From positions 248,001 to 312,000 of the forward strand of contig NZ_PYGD01000001.1 in NCBI RefSeq assembly GCF_003014535.1: DNA of 64,000 nt, read 5' to 3'. The notes below the pieces were generated by a model that was not told the origin of the DNA, searched no databases, and worked only from the letters and a program-made list of their open reading frames with translations. The translations under genes and the position numbers were made by a program. Below are positions 26,636 through 35,012 of this stretch, piece after piece. The stretch comes from Taibaiella chishuiensis. Lineage in GTDB: Bacteria > Bacteroidota > Bacteroidia > Chitinophagales > Chitinophagaceae. How positions within the stretch are numbered: the stretch's first letter is position 1; each line of letters opens with the position of its first letter.

Positions 26636-27008
26636 GGGGTCGCCCGGTTTTGACAGCATCATGGAGGGGAAGGTGTAAGCATGCAGCGCGTTGTGTAATT
26701 AGCGCTTTAATCTGAATACTCAAACTTCAAATGGCAATACTCAGTATGCCATGGCTGCCTAATCAGCGATTAGCGTAGTCATTAGGGCCGCCCGGGCAGG
26801 TTGATCTGTTACCAAGCCCCGCCGCCGACTCAAAAATAAATACAGGTTGCTACTGCAGAAGGCTGTGCCTGCAGTTTAAGATCATCCAGCTAAGCTTTGA
26901 TTTGGTTTGTCCGCTCCCTGATCATTGCCGACAAGTAATAACGGAATAAGCATGTAGAAAGCTTTTTCAACCGGTGTTTGGACGGGGGTTCGATTCCCCC
27001 CGGCTCCA
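26636..27008 (+). ncRNA. ssrA: Transfer-messenger RNA (tmRNA)
   Basis: The 5' end GGGGTCG (26636-26642) pairs with CGGCTCC (27001-27007) as a tRNA-like acceptor stem. A T-arm (GACGGGGGTTCGATTCCCCC split as 5' GGGGG, loop TTCGATT, CCCCC) precedes it. The tag reading frame at 26733-26762 encodes GNTQYAMAA and a TAA stop. The nine-residue length and the YA[ML]AA ending fit Bacteroidota tags. The 3' CCA is not encoded (A then CAA), so it must be added after transcription. tmRNA with SmpB rescues stalled ribosomes. Mature ends are predicted within a few bases. Confidence 0.95.
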
Positions 27009-27010
27009 CA

Positions 27011-27051
27011 AAAACTACAAAACCCGCTCTGAGAGCGGGTTTTGTAGTTTT
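27011..27051. terminator. Terminator after ssrA
   Basis: Perfect 20-bp inverted repeat (27011-27030 and 27032-27051) directly after the tmRNA 3' end, with A and T tracts that make it bidirectional. Confidence 0.85.
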
Positions 27052-27090
27052 AAAAAGATCGAGGACTATCAACTTCTGGCGCAGTACAGC

Positions 27091-27534
27091 TTATCGGGCT
27101 CTTTTTGCCCGTGCCCAACTGAAGCCACCGGTATTGTTTATCCAATAGTATTCGTAATACCTGTACTGAAAGGCCTGTGCCCGCCTTAAATAAAAGAGCT
27201 CCGTAATTAAGCCGTCAAGTTCATCGACTATTTGATTCAATTCCTGGTTCCGTTTTTTCTTTTCCTGCCCCAGTGTTTCAACATCCACGCTGCTTTCATC
27301 TGTGATAAGCTGTCGCAACGACAGGATATAAAAATCCTTCTGCCTGGCCATGTCGTAGGTTTTCGTGTATTCCTGTTTATCCTTTGGCAACAGGTAGACT
27401 GCATATGCTGCATAGCCTAAAATTATACACCACAACGGCAATAAATACGGACCTGGCAGCAATATAAGAACAGACAGGACACTGCATAGCACGGTTCCAC
27501 TACTGTTTCTCCTCACTATAGCCGTTGTAAACAC
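27091..27534 (-). CDS. Small uncharacterised membrane protein
   Basis: 147 residues from a GTG at 27532-27534; an in-frame stop lies directly upstream, so no earlier start exists. One long or two short hydrophobic segments (about 14-48) are followed by a charged helical region likely to form a coiled coil (QEKKKRNQELNQIVDELDGL) and an aromatic C-terminus. I do not recognise a family. It lies downstream of the tmRNA 3' end and in a more AT-rich stretch than its neighbours. It could be a truncated or newly acquired gene. Existence is likely but the start is uncertain. Confidence 0.55.
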   Translation of the reverse strand: MFTTAIVRRNSSGTVLCSVLSVLILLPGPYLLPLWCIILGYAAYAVYLLPKDKQEYTKTYDMARQKDFYILSLRQLITDESSVDVETLGQEKKKRNQELNQIVDELDGLITELFYLRRAQAFQYRYYEYYWINNTGGFSWARAKRAR

Positions 27535-27634
27535 TTATTATCCCTTAATGATAAATCCTCCAAACAACGGGATAAATCCTGCAACAACCCGGGCGGCGGC
27601 TTCAATACTTTTGAAGCATAAAATATTATTCTGT

Positions 27635-28123
27635 ATGAAAATGAAACATGTGAAAGCTATTACAGCGGGCCTTATGATCGCCCTGGGCAGTATCCTGGTC
27701 AGCTCCTGCAGCAAAGACGATCCGCAACCGGCGCCGGAAAGACAATTGTCGCCGGCAGAAACCCTGGCCAGCACGGCCTGGGAAACGACCAATGCCAAAA
27801 ATAACCAGGGCAGCAACGTGCCGCTCTCCGATGCCAACGTCGCCAACTTCGTAGGTTTCGCCTATTTTAAAACCAATGGCACGTTTACGATGTACAACCT
27901 CGACAATTCGCCCAAAATGCGCGGCGACTGGTCGGTACCGCCCGATGGCAAAACACGGACGATCGTTGCTAAAAACGCCGCAGGAGAAACCTTGTTTACC
28001 CGCGTGGTGGAAATTACCGTACTGACCAAAACTGAATTTACCTACCGCATCTACCCGGACAACAGCAACAAATCGGTATACTACGACATTGTCCATACGC
28101 CTACGCAGCATCCAGAGCCATAA
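27635..28123 (+). CDS. DUF4822-like lipoprotein
   Basis: 162 residues from the ATG at 27635 (upstream in-frame codons precede the signal). A lipoprotein signal ends in LVSSCSKDD. The mature part (ETLASTAWETTNAKNNQGS, FAYFKTNGTFTMYNLDNSP, GDWSVPPDGKTRTI) resembles DUF4822, a lipocalin-like small domain found in lipoproteins. Function is unknown. A short terminator follows at 28163-28190. Confidence 0.78.
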   Translation: MKMKHVKAITAGLMIALGSILVSSCSKDDPQPAPERQLSPAETLASTAWETTNAKNNQGSNVPLSDANVANFVGFAYFKTNGTFTMYNLDNSPKMRGDWSVPPDGKTRTIVAKNAAGETLFTRVVEITVLTKTEFTYRIYPDNSNKSVYYDIVHTPTQHPEP

Positions 28124-28162
28124 AGCACGATACCGGTATCACATCTTATCCTCTTATCGTAC

Positions 28163-28195
28163 AAAGCCAGAACAAATCGTCCCTGGCTTTTTCGC
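28163..28195 (+). terminator. Terminator after the DUF4822-like gene
   Basis: 8-bp arms 28163-28170 and 28183-28190 with a 12-base loop, followed by T-rich sequence. Confidence 0.6.
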
Positions 28196-28236
28196 GTTTT
28201 TTTTATATTTTTCAGGAGCATTGAGCGCTACCCAAT

Positions 28237-29094
28237 ATGAGCATGCAGGACAAAGACGGCCACTATCCTATGCTGGGCATCCAGGAGTTCCGTAAAGGAC
28301 AGCTGGCCGGGCGGGATGAACTTTTATTCAACGAATTGCATGGCGAGCGGCATATCGACAAACCACATAAACATGATTTCTTTATCATCATGCTGTTCGA
28401 CCGGGGCAAAGGCATACACCATATCGACTTTACGGCACACCCGGTAGGCGACCGGCAGGTGCACCTGTTGTTCCCGGGCCAGGTACACCGCTGGAACATC
28501 GAATCGGTAACGACCGGTTACCAGCTGATGATCGGCCGCAGCCTGTTCGAGCGCTTCTCGCCCTATTTCCGTTTTGCCACCACCAATTACCAGCATCATC
28601 CCGTGGTACCACTCAGTGATGCGGCTTTTACCCTGCTGCATTACGAATTCGACGCTATTAAAAAAGAGCTGGAAACCGGCGATTCACTTTACGAACTGCT
28701 GGACGCGCGCACGGCCGTGATCGCCGCGCTGGTGAGCAAAGAAGCAGAAAAGGTATTCCCCGACTTTAAGGTATACCAGTCGGAGCCCCGGCTGGTGCGT
28801 TTCCTGCAACTGATCGACCTTTCCTTCCGCGAAGAAAAACTGGTTTCCTTTTATGCCCGCCAGCTGCACATTTCGGCCAATTACCTCAATATCCTTTGCC
28901 GTAAAAAACTGCATGTGCCGGCCACACAGCTGATCCAGCAAAGGGTCGTTCTCGAAGCCAAACGCCTGCTGCAGGCTACCGGGCAGTCGGTAAAGGAAAT
29001 AGCCTTCGAGCTGGGTTTTGTCGATCATGCCTATTTTTCCAATTTCTTCAAAGCGCAAACGGGCATTACACCCACTGCTTTCCGGCTACAGTAA
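28237..29094 (+). CDS. AraC family transcriptional regulator
   Basis: 285 residues. An N-terminal cupin-like ligand domain (HKHDFFIIMLFDRGKGIHHI) is followed by the AraC DNA-binding domain with two helix-turn-helix units (LVSFYARQLHISANYLNIL; VKEIAFELGFVDHAYFSNFF) and the closing GITPTAFR. The exported amidohydrolase gene follows 78 bases downstream on the same strand and has its own -7 element, so it is a plausible target. Confidence 0.93.
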   Translation: MSMQDKDGHYPMLGIQEFRKGQLAGRDELLFNELHGERHIDKPHKHDFFIIMLFDRGKGIHHIDFTAHPVGDRQVHLLFPGQVHRWNIESVTTGYQLMIGRSLFERFSPYFRFATTNYQHHPVVPLSDAAFTLLHYEFDAIKKELETGDSLYELLDARTAVIAALVSKEAEKVFPDFKVYQSEPRLVRFLQLIDLSFREEKLVSFYARQLHISANYLNILCRKKLHVPATQLIQQRVVLEAKRLLQATGQSVKEIAFELGFVDHAYFSNFFKAQTGITPTAFRLQ

Positions 29095-29148
29095 TAAATA
29101 CTTCAAGACATCGTATAAATCCTGCACCTGGCCCCGCGCCGGCCTGGG

Positions 29149-29156
29149 TAATTTTG
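29149..29156 (+). promoter_or_regulatory. -7 promoter element of the amidohydrolase gene
   Basis: TAATTTTG fits TAnnTTTG and lies 16 bases before the ATG at 29173. Confidence 0.45.
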
Positions 29157-29172
29157 CACCAAACGACGTACT

Positions 29173-30531
29173 ATGAATAGCAACGAGATATCGCGGAAAG
29201 ATTTTATCAGGACTTCGGCACTGGGCGCAGCCGGTATGGCTATAGGCGCCTCCCTGTTTTCGGGTGCAGCCGGCGCTGCAGGCATGCCGCAATCCGAGAC
29301 TGCGAACAAGGGTAAAGCCAGGGCAGGCAACGCTTATACCTTAAAGAATGTACGGCTGGAAACGGGTTTCGAGTATGAAGACGGCGAAGTGGTGCATACC
29401 CAAACAGCGTTGTTCTGTGTCAGCATCGCAGATGGAAAGATTAAAGCCATTACACCCAATCAACCCGGCGCCGACGCCGTGGATGCACAGGGCTGGCTGA
29501 TGCTGCCTGCCTTCCGCGATATGCATATCCACCTCGATAAGACCTTTTACGGTCTGCCCTGGAAGGCCAATTCGGCAAAACGTAAAACAGTAAAGGACAT
29601 GATCGCTTTTGAACAACAGATCATACGCGAACTGCTGAAGACCTCGATACCCCGTACCGGCCAGCTGATCGAACTGCTGCAATCCTACGGCACCCATTAT
29701 GCCCGGGCCCACGTTAATATCGATCCCACTTCGGGCTTTAAATCGCTGGAACACCTGCAACAGGCGCTGGAACAGAAGAAGGATTCCTTTCATGCAGAAC
29801 TGGTTGCCTTTCCGCAACATGGCATTTACTATACCAAAACCGAACCGCTGATGAAAGAGGCGGCCAAAATGGATATCGACTTTATCGGTGGTCTGGACCC
29901 CTACAGCATCGACGGCAATATCGAAAAACATATGGACCTGGTGGTACAACTGGCGCTGGATCATAACAAGGGTATAGATATACACCTGCATGAATCCGGA
30001 CCTTCGGGTATCAGGACCATCGAATACCTTGTGGACAAAGTAAACGAGAGCCCGGTACTGAAAGGCAAATCGTTCGTGAGCCATAGCTTTGCCCTGGCTC
30101 ATATGGAGCCCAAACAACTGGAGGCGCTTGCTGCAAGGCTGGCCGATGCAAGAATCGGTATTGCCACTACGGTACCCTTCAACGGTACGGTAATGCCGAT
30201 ACCTACGCTCTATAAACATGGCGTGGATGTACTGGCCGGCAACGACTGTATTATAGACTGGTGGAGCACTTTCGGCAGCGGCAGCATCTTGGAGAAGGCG
30301 AAACTCGCGGCGCAACTCTATGGATACCGTACCGAATTCGACCTTTCCCGTATCCTGAAACTGGCGACTCACAATATATTGCCGCTTAACGACCACGGCG
30401 AACAACAATGGCCCAAAGCCGGCGATGCAGCCAACCTGGTACTTGTTGCGGCCAGCTGTTCGGCCGAGGCCGTGGCACGCGTAGCACCCGTACGGAGCCT
30501 GGTGCACGAGGGCAATATCGTTTTCTCTTAA
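29173..30531 (+). CDS. Exported cytosine-deaminase-like amidohydrolase
   Basis: 452 residues. The N-terminus has a Tat-like signal (SRKDFIRTSALGAAGMAIG) and an Ala-rich spacer. The amidohydrolase barrel shows the metal His pair in DMHIHLDKTFYG, His in DIHLHESGPSG, SHSFALAHM and Asp in VLAGNDCIIDWWS. This pattern is that of the cytosine deaminase and related subgroup (CodA, isoguanine and other ring deaminases). The folding before export implied by a Tat signal suits a metalloenzyme. The substrate is not known. Confidence 0.88.
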   Translation: MNSNEISRKDFIRTSALGAAGMAIGASLFSGAAGAAGMPQSETANKGKARAGNAYTLKNVRLETGFEYEDGEVVHTQTALFCVSIADGKIKAITPNQPGADAVDAQGWLMLPAFRDMHIHLDKTFYGLPWKANSAKRKTVKDMIAFEQQIIRELLKTSIPRTGQLIELLQSYGTHYARAHVNIDPTSGFKSLEHLQQALEQKKDSFHAELVAFPQHGIYYTKTEPLMKEAAKMDIDFIGGLDPYSIDGNIEKHMDLVVQLALDHNKGIDIHLHESGPSGIRTIEYLVDKVNESPVLKGKSFVSHSFALAHMEPKQLEALAARLADARIGIATTVPFNGTVMPIPTLYKHGVDVLAGNDCIIDWWSTFGSGSILEKAKLAAQLYGYRTEFDLSRILKLATHNILPLNDHGEQQWPKAGDAANLVLVAASCSAEAVARVAPVRSLVHEGNIVFS

Positions 30532-30553
30532 TGCCCTTGAATTTATGGCAAGC

Positions 30554-30588
30554 AAAAGCGCCTGTATGAAAAACATACAGGCGCTTTT
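30554..30588 (+). terminator. Terminator after the amidohydrolase gene
   Basis: Perfect 15-bp inverted repeat, arms 30554-30568 and 30574-30588, loop AAAAA. Also suits the convergent HxlR gene. Confidence 0.85.
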
Positions 30589-30606
30589 ACTTTATAACCT
30601 ATCGCT

Positions 30607-30909
30607 TCAGGACAGCTGATCCAGTTGTTGCATAACGGGTACCAGCGCCGCTCCTTTTCCGGTAAGATAATACGCGATATGCAGGGGCTTTTGGCGCAGC
30701 ACTACTTTTTCGAGCAGGCCCGAGGCTTCGAGTTCGTTGAGGGCTACCGACAACGATTGTTTGTTGCTACCCTTAAGCTGGCGCAACAGGCCGCTGAACC
30801 GCACCGGGGCATCGGCCGCCAGGCGGAAAATCTCGGGTTTCCATTTGCCCGATAACATTTTTAAAAGCCCCTGAGCAGGGCAGGGCATATCTTGATCGGT
30901 AGCGGTCAT
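30607..30909 (-). CDS. HxlR family transcriptional regulator
   Basis: 100 residues from the ATG at 30907-30909 (MTATDQDMPCPAQG). The frame is open a long way upstream, across the divergent gene, but homology begins here. Winged-helix HxlR signature: LLKMLSGKWKPEIFRLA, FSGLLRQLKGSNKQSLSVAL, LNELEASGLLEKVV. Many HxlR proteins sense aldehydes or thiol stress through one Cys; the only Cys here is in CPAQG near the N-terminus, in the position seen in several redox-sensing members. It faces a DsbA-family gene across a 61-base spacer, so the spacer probably holds a shared control region. Confidence 0.9.
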   Translation of the reverse strand: MTATDQDMPCPAQGLLKMLSGKWKPEIFRLAADAPVRFSGLLRQLKGSNKQSLSVALNELEASGLLEKVVLRQKPLHIAYYLTGKGAALVPVMQQLDQLS

Positions 30910-30970
30910 ATTTTCCTGACTTATTGCGGATATTATTTCCTTGTTGAATCTTTGTGCAAAAATAGCCATT

Positions 30971-31996
30971 ATGATGTTACCAGGAAACCGGCAGGCCACC
31001 CGCATATTGCGCACGCTACTTGTTGCATGCCTGCTCGTGCCCGCTCCTGGCCTAAAGGCGCAAAACAAGCAAACTATGGAGCAAGCAACGAACCCGCTTT
31101 TATGCGATCCGGCAAAAGGCGTTTGTGAGATTCCCGGCACGGATACCGTGGCCCGGCAGCAGGGCATTACCGGTAACAAGCCGGTAGAGATCGTTTACTT
31201 TACCGACCCCATCTGTTCTTCCTGTTGGGGTATAGAACCCCAGCTCCGGAAAATGAAACTGGAATACGGCGCCGATATCCGGGTAAGTTACCATATGGGC
31301 GGACTGCTGCCCGACTGGAGTTATAACAGCGGCGGTATCAGCAAGCCCTCGGATGTAGCCCATCACTGGGACGAAGTAAGCCGCTATTACGATATGCCTA
31401 TCGATGGCGACGTATGGCTCGAAGACCCTTTACCCTCTTCTTATCCGCCTTCTATTGCATTTAAAGCCGCGCAATTGCAAGACGAGTATAAAGCCATTGC
31501 CTTTTTAAGAAGAATCAGGGAAATGGTGTTTCTCGAAAAGAAAAACATTACGAAATGGGAACACCTGGCACAGGCTGCCCTGCAGACGGGCCTGGATACC
31601 GACCGGCTTAAAGCGGACTATGCACGGGAAGCGGAAACCCTGTTCAAAGCCGACCTCGACCTGGCGCGAAAGTCGGGCGTAAGGGGCTTCCCCACCTTAC
31701 AGATCAATGGTCAAGCGGGCAAACAGGAAATCCTCTATGGGTTCCGGCCTTACGAAGCCTTCGAAGCCGCCCTGGCCAAGGTACATCCCGGTATTACGAA
31801 GACACCCTATGTAACAAGCCGCGAAAGCCTCTTTACCCATTACCCCACACTGACCACGAAAGAGTATGCCGTGCTGAGCAACCAAACCACCGAACAAAGT
31901 GAAACCCAGCTGGAGCAAGCCTTCCGGCAAGGTATACTCGATAAGGTAACAACCAAGAACGGTCCGATGTGGCAGCGTAAAGACGCGCGGCAATAA
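30971..31996 (+). CDS. Exported DsbA/FrnE-family thiol-disulfide protein
   Basis: 341 residues from the ATG at 30971 (MMLPGNRQATRILR then a signal peptide ending VPAPGLKAQ). The thioredoxin-like fold carries CSSC in FTDPICSSCWGIEP, an insert with GGLLPDWSYNSGGIS, and the cis-Pro region GVRGFPTLQING. The layout matches FrnE/DsbA-like proteins of the ClpXP-adaptor (SpxH) type but with an added signal peptide and a 70-residue C-terminal extension. It is divergent from an HxlR regulator. A periplasmic redox or repair role is likely. Confidence 0.86.
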   Translation: MMLPGNRQATRILRTLLVACLLVPAPGLKAQNKQTMEQATNPLLCDPAKGVCEIPGTDTVARQQGITGNKPVEIVYFTDPICSSCWGIEPQLRKMKLEYGADIRVSYHMGGLLPDWSYNSGGISKPSDVAHHWDEVSRYYDMPIDGDVWLEDPLPSSYPPSIAFKAAQLQDEYKAIAFLRRIREMVFLEKKNITKWEHLAQAALQTGLDTDRLKADYAREAETLFKADLDLARKSGVRGFPTLQINGQAGKQEILYGFRPYEAFEAALAKVHPGITKTPYVTSRESLFTHYPTLTTKEYAVLSNQTTEQSETQLEQAFRQGILDKVTTKNGPMWQRKDARQ

Positions 31997-32069
31997 AGCA
32001 ACCCAATCCCTACCCAGTCCCTCACCCCATCTACAGAAAACAAAATCAAGGCATAAGCCTTACCTGTAA

Positions 32070-32108
32070 AAGCGCCGCAAGCCTCTACTATAAAGACTTG
32101 CGGCGCTT
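32070..32108 (+). terminator. Terminator after the DsbA-family gene
   Basis: 12-bp perfect arms 32070-32081 and 32097-32108 with a 15-base loop; convergent genes on both sides. Confidence 0.65.
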
Positions 32109-32147
32109 GAGCTTACTTCATATGCCTGCCGATACCCGGCCACTGCA

Positions 32148-33029
32148 TTATTGCAGGGTAAGCTTGCGCACCGCTGTACTTTCTGCCGTACGGACCGTTA
32201 AGATATAAAGCCCTTTACGCTCTCCGGACAAGTCGAGCACATATTGCGTGGCATCGCCGTTAAGGCCTACCTGGCGTACAATACGGCCGGTTATATCCGT
32301 CAGCACAGCCTGCCCTGTCTTCGCCCTGTCCATAGCAATGGTAACCCGGCCTGTGCTGGGATTGGGCGCTACACTAAAAGAAGCCGGCACATCCATAACA
32401 CCCTGCTGGTCGTTGCGGCCCGGACGGGAACAATAGCCTACCGATACATTGCCGCAGGCATAAAACCCGGTCCAGCTCTCGGAATTATGTACCTGTACCA
32501 GGATTTCGTTGGAACCGATAACCAGGTGACTGGGATCCAAATTAATGACGATGTTTTGCGCAAGCGGGTTGAAATCGTTGGCAGTAGCAGGACTCAGCGG
32601 ATAGCTATGCCCGTTTATACTAAACCCGGTTACATTATTGTCGCCACCCAGGTAGGAAAAGGTAACTTTTGCCCAGGGAAAACAATGGTAGTTCAGCGTA
32701 AATGCGGTCCTGTAGTTGTAGGTACCCGCCTGGGTATTGCTCGACGGACCGGTACCGTCGAGATAAGGCGTGATCCAACGACCACAACCATTAACGGCCC
32801 AGGAGCTAAGGTTGGTGCATACCGAAGGCGTTTGGAAACCGAGCGGCCGGTCGGGCTTGCCCACCTGCCAGGTATCGTCGGGCGATCCGTAAGCGATAAG
32901 GCTGGTACTGCCATTGACCACGCCGGTGGAGAGGTCATGGACAATGATACCGGTTTGGGCATTACCGGTCGCGGGTGTAAGTGCAGCCAGGCCCAACAGG
33001 GCTACTGCTGCAATTTTCAGTGTTTTCAT
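32148..33029 (-). CDS. Secreted protein with T9SS type A sorting domain
   Basis: 293 residues from the ATG at 33027-33029, with signal peptide MKTLKIAAVALLGLAALTP. The central part (about 40-200) has a beta-sandwich look with WAVNGCGRWITPY, YNYRTAFTL, and repeated Cys; it resembles galactose-binding-like or secreted adhesion domains, but I cannot name it. The C-terminal 80 residues are a type A sorting domain (VAPNPSTGRVTIAMD, VLTDITGRIVRQVGL, VRKLTLQ). Upstream codons in frame before ATG are not used. Confidence 0.82.
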   Translation of the reverse strand: MKTLKIAAVALLGLAALTPATGNAQTGIIVHDLSTGVVNGSTSLIAYGSPDDTWQVGKPDRPLGFQTPSVCTNLSSWAVNGCGRWITPYLDGTGPSSNTQAGTYNYRTAFTLNYHCFPWAKVTFSYLGGDNNVTGFSINGHSYPLSPATANDFNPLAQNIVINLDPSHLVIGSNEILVQVHNSESWTGFYACGNVSVGYCSRPGRNDQQGVMDVPASFSVAPNPSTGRVTIAMDRAKTGQAVLTDITGRIVRQVGLNGDATQYVLDLSGERKGLYILTVRTAESTAVRKLTLQ

Positions 33030-33175
33030 ACGGTTAATCGGAGTTTGTGTGGTCCCTACTCTATTAGGCGCTTTTCGGGTTTCGCGCAGCATAAAGTTAG
33101 GAAAAAGCGTAATTTGTTTTTTAAGCAACAGGCAATAACAAAGCACCGCGAACATACCTGTACCACGACAAAAAA

Positions 33176-33204
33176 CCGGGAGCCTTGGTGATAAAGGCTC
33201 CCGG
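33176..33204 (-). terminator. Terminator after the ABC-F gene
   Basis: Perfect 11-bp inverted repeat, arms 33176-33186 and 33194-33204 with a 7-base loop, 24 bases after the ABC-F stop codon. Confidence 0.75.
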
Positions 33205-33227
33205 ATACCTGATAAAAAATATCCTGT

Positions 33228-34835
33228 TTATTGCGGCGGGTTAGTTCCCTGCAACGTCATCGTTTCCGAAACACCGATCTCATTTAGAAAAACCGCATCA
33301 TGCGATACCACGATCACGGTCCCTTTATAGTCCCTGATCGCTTCGGTAAGGATCTCGGTATTCTGGATATCGAGGTTATTCGTCGGTTCATCGAGGATGA
33401 TCATATCCGGTGCGCGGTTGCCCAAAGTCAGGCAGCAAAGGATCAGGCGCATCTTTTCACCACCGCTCAGCGTGGCACAGGACTTATCCCAGTAGTCGCG
33501 GGTAAACAGGAAATTGGCCAGCCGGCTTTTTACTTCATGTTCCTGCCATTGCCCGGTATTGAACCCTTGAGCCTGTTCATAAACATTAAGGCTATTGTCG
33601 ATCAGCGAATAGTCCTGGTCGAGGTATATGGCGCTGGCTTCGGCCCTTTCCAAATGGCCTGCCGATGGCTGCAGTTCGCCCAACAATAAACGGATAAGCG
33701 TGGTTTTACCGGCCCCGTTACCGCCCTTTATGGCCATTCGTTGCCCGCTGGTCAGGGTAAAGCTAAGCGGCTGGGGCCATAGCAGCTTATCGCCATAGCC
33801 ATAATTGACCGCCCTGGCTAGTACCAGTATTTTACCGTTGTGCAAGCCAGAGTCGTCAAAGCCCATCCGCATCTTATCGCGGTCGGGCATGGTTTTGCGG
33901 ATCTCGCCCAGTTCGCGGGCTATGGTCTCGGTTTTCTCGGCATGCACGTCCTTTATTTTTGCCGTACTTTTTTCGGCGCTGTTGCGCAGGGTATTCATGG
34001 AAATTGTGGGCAAGCCCGCTTTCTCCTGTTTCTTTTTACCCCTGGCATCCAGCTTCTGCTGCCGCTCTATAGCTTCGCGTTCTACCTCGCGGGCTTTACG
34101 CAGTGCCTTCTCTTTATTTTTCAGATCATCCTGCAGGGCCTGGGCTTCAATAGCCTTCTGTGCTTTGTAGAAATCGTAGTTGCCGCCGTACACGGTAATA
34201 CCTTTACCGCTGAGTTCGTAAACGGTATCCAGCAGGTTGAGCAAGGTACGGTCATGGCTTACCACAATGAGTGTTGCCGATGCCGTTCGCACATAGTCGT
34301 ACAATTGCGCGCGGCTGTCCGCATCGAGGTGGTTGCTGGGTTCGTCGAGCAATACTACTTTAGGCCGGTGTATGGCAATACCGGCCAGGAATACGCGGGT
34401 CTTCTGCCCGCCGCTTAGGGAGCCCATTCCCCGTGCCAGGTCTATATCGCCAAGGCCCCAGTGGGCCAGGGCTTCGCGGCTTCGCTCTTCGATGCCCCAA
34501 TCGTCGTCGAGCAGGGTCATATTGGCTTCGGTAACCTCGCCGGCCAGTATTTCCTGCAGGGCCTTCAGCTTTCCCGAGATCTGCAGGGCTTCGGCAAGGG
34601 TATAATCGTTGAACTGCCCGAAAAGCTGCGGGATATAATAAGGCGTATCGCCGGTTACTACGGCGCCGCTTAGTGGCTGCAATACACCAGCCAGTATTTT
34701 TAGTAAGGTTGATTTGCCGGCTCCGTTATTGCCGATCAGTGCGATCTTTTCCTGCCTGTTGATGGTAAGATTCAGGTTATCGAACAGCACATCCTTATTG
34801 GGATGCGCATAGGTCATGTTTTGTAGCGTCAACAT
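33228..34835 (-). CDS. ABC-F family ATP-binding protein
   Basis: 535 residues from the ATG at 34833-34835. Two ABC domains in tandem without membrane segments: Walker A GNNGAGKSTLLK and signature LSGGQKTRVFLAG in the first, GGNGAGKTTLIR and LSGGEKMRLILC in the second, joined by a long charged linker (EKALRKAREVEREAIERQQK). ABC-F proteins bind the ribosomal E site and act as translation factors or protect ribosomes from antibiotics. The linker is too variable to assign a subclass by eye. Confidence 0.93.
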   Translation of the reverse strand: MLTLQNMTYAHPNKDVLFDNLNLTINRQEKIALIGNNGAGKSTLLKILAGVLQPLSGAVVTGDTPYYIPQLFGQFNDYTLAEALQISGKLKALQEILAGEVTEANMTLLDDDWGIEERSREALAHWGLGDIDLARGMGSLSGGQKTRVFLAGIAIHRPKVVLLDEPSNHLDADSRAQLYDYVRTASATLIVVSHDRTLLNLLDTVYELSGKGITVYGGNYDFYKAQKAIEAQALQDDLKNKEKALRKAREVEREAIERQQKLDARGKKKQEKAGLPTISMNTLRNSAEKSTAKIKDVHAEKTETIARELGEIRKTMPDRDKMRMGFDDSGLHNGKILVLARAVNYGYGDKLLWPQPLSFTLTSGQRMAIKGGNGAGKTTLIRLLLGELQPSAGHLERAEASAIYLDQDYSLIDNSLNVYEQAQGFNTGQWQEHEVKSRLANFLFTRDYWDKSCATLSGGEKMRLILCCLTLGNRAPDMIILDEPTNNLDIQNTEILTEAIRDYKGTVIVVSHDAVFLNEIGVSETMTLQGTNPPQ

Positions 34836-35012
34836 TTTTACTTCCTTTAAAATAGAACAATACGCACAGGCCTTTCGGCGCTGTACCATTTCGTCTTATC
34901 GTAAGCAAGTGTTGTCTACATGATCCTTTTTCCTGTTGCGTTGAAGACTGCAAAGATAAACAATATTTATCAAAGGCCCGGAATGCCCTGCCAGGTATTG
35001 ATCCATACCTGT

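Noticed and set aside
30607-31179. A 190-residue version of the HxlR regulator
   Set aside because: The extra N-terminal 90 residues are antisense to the signal region of the divergent DsbA-family gene; the HxlR homology starts at the ATG at 30909.
33228-34835. ABC-F gene as a proven antibiotic resistance gene
   Set aside because: ABC-F proteins include housekeeping translation factors, and the deciding linker cannot be classified by eye.
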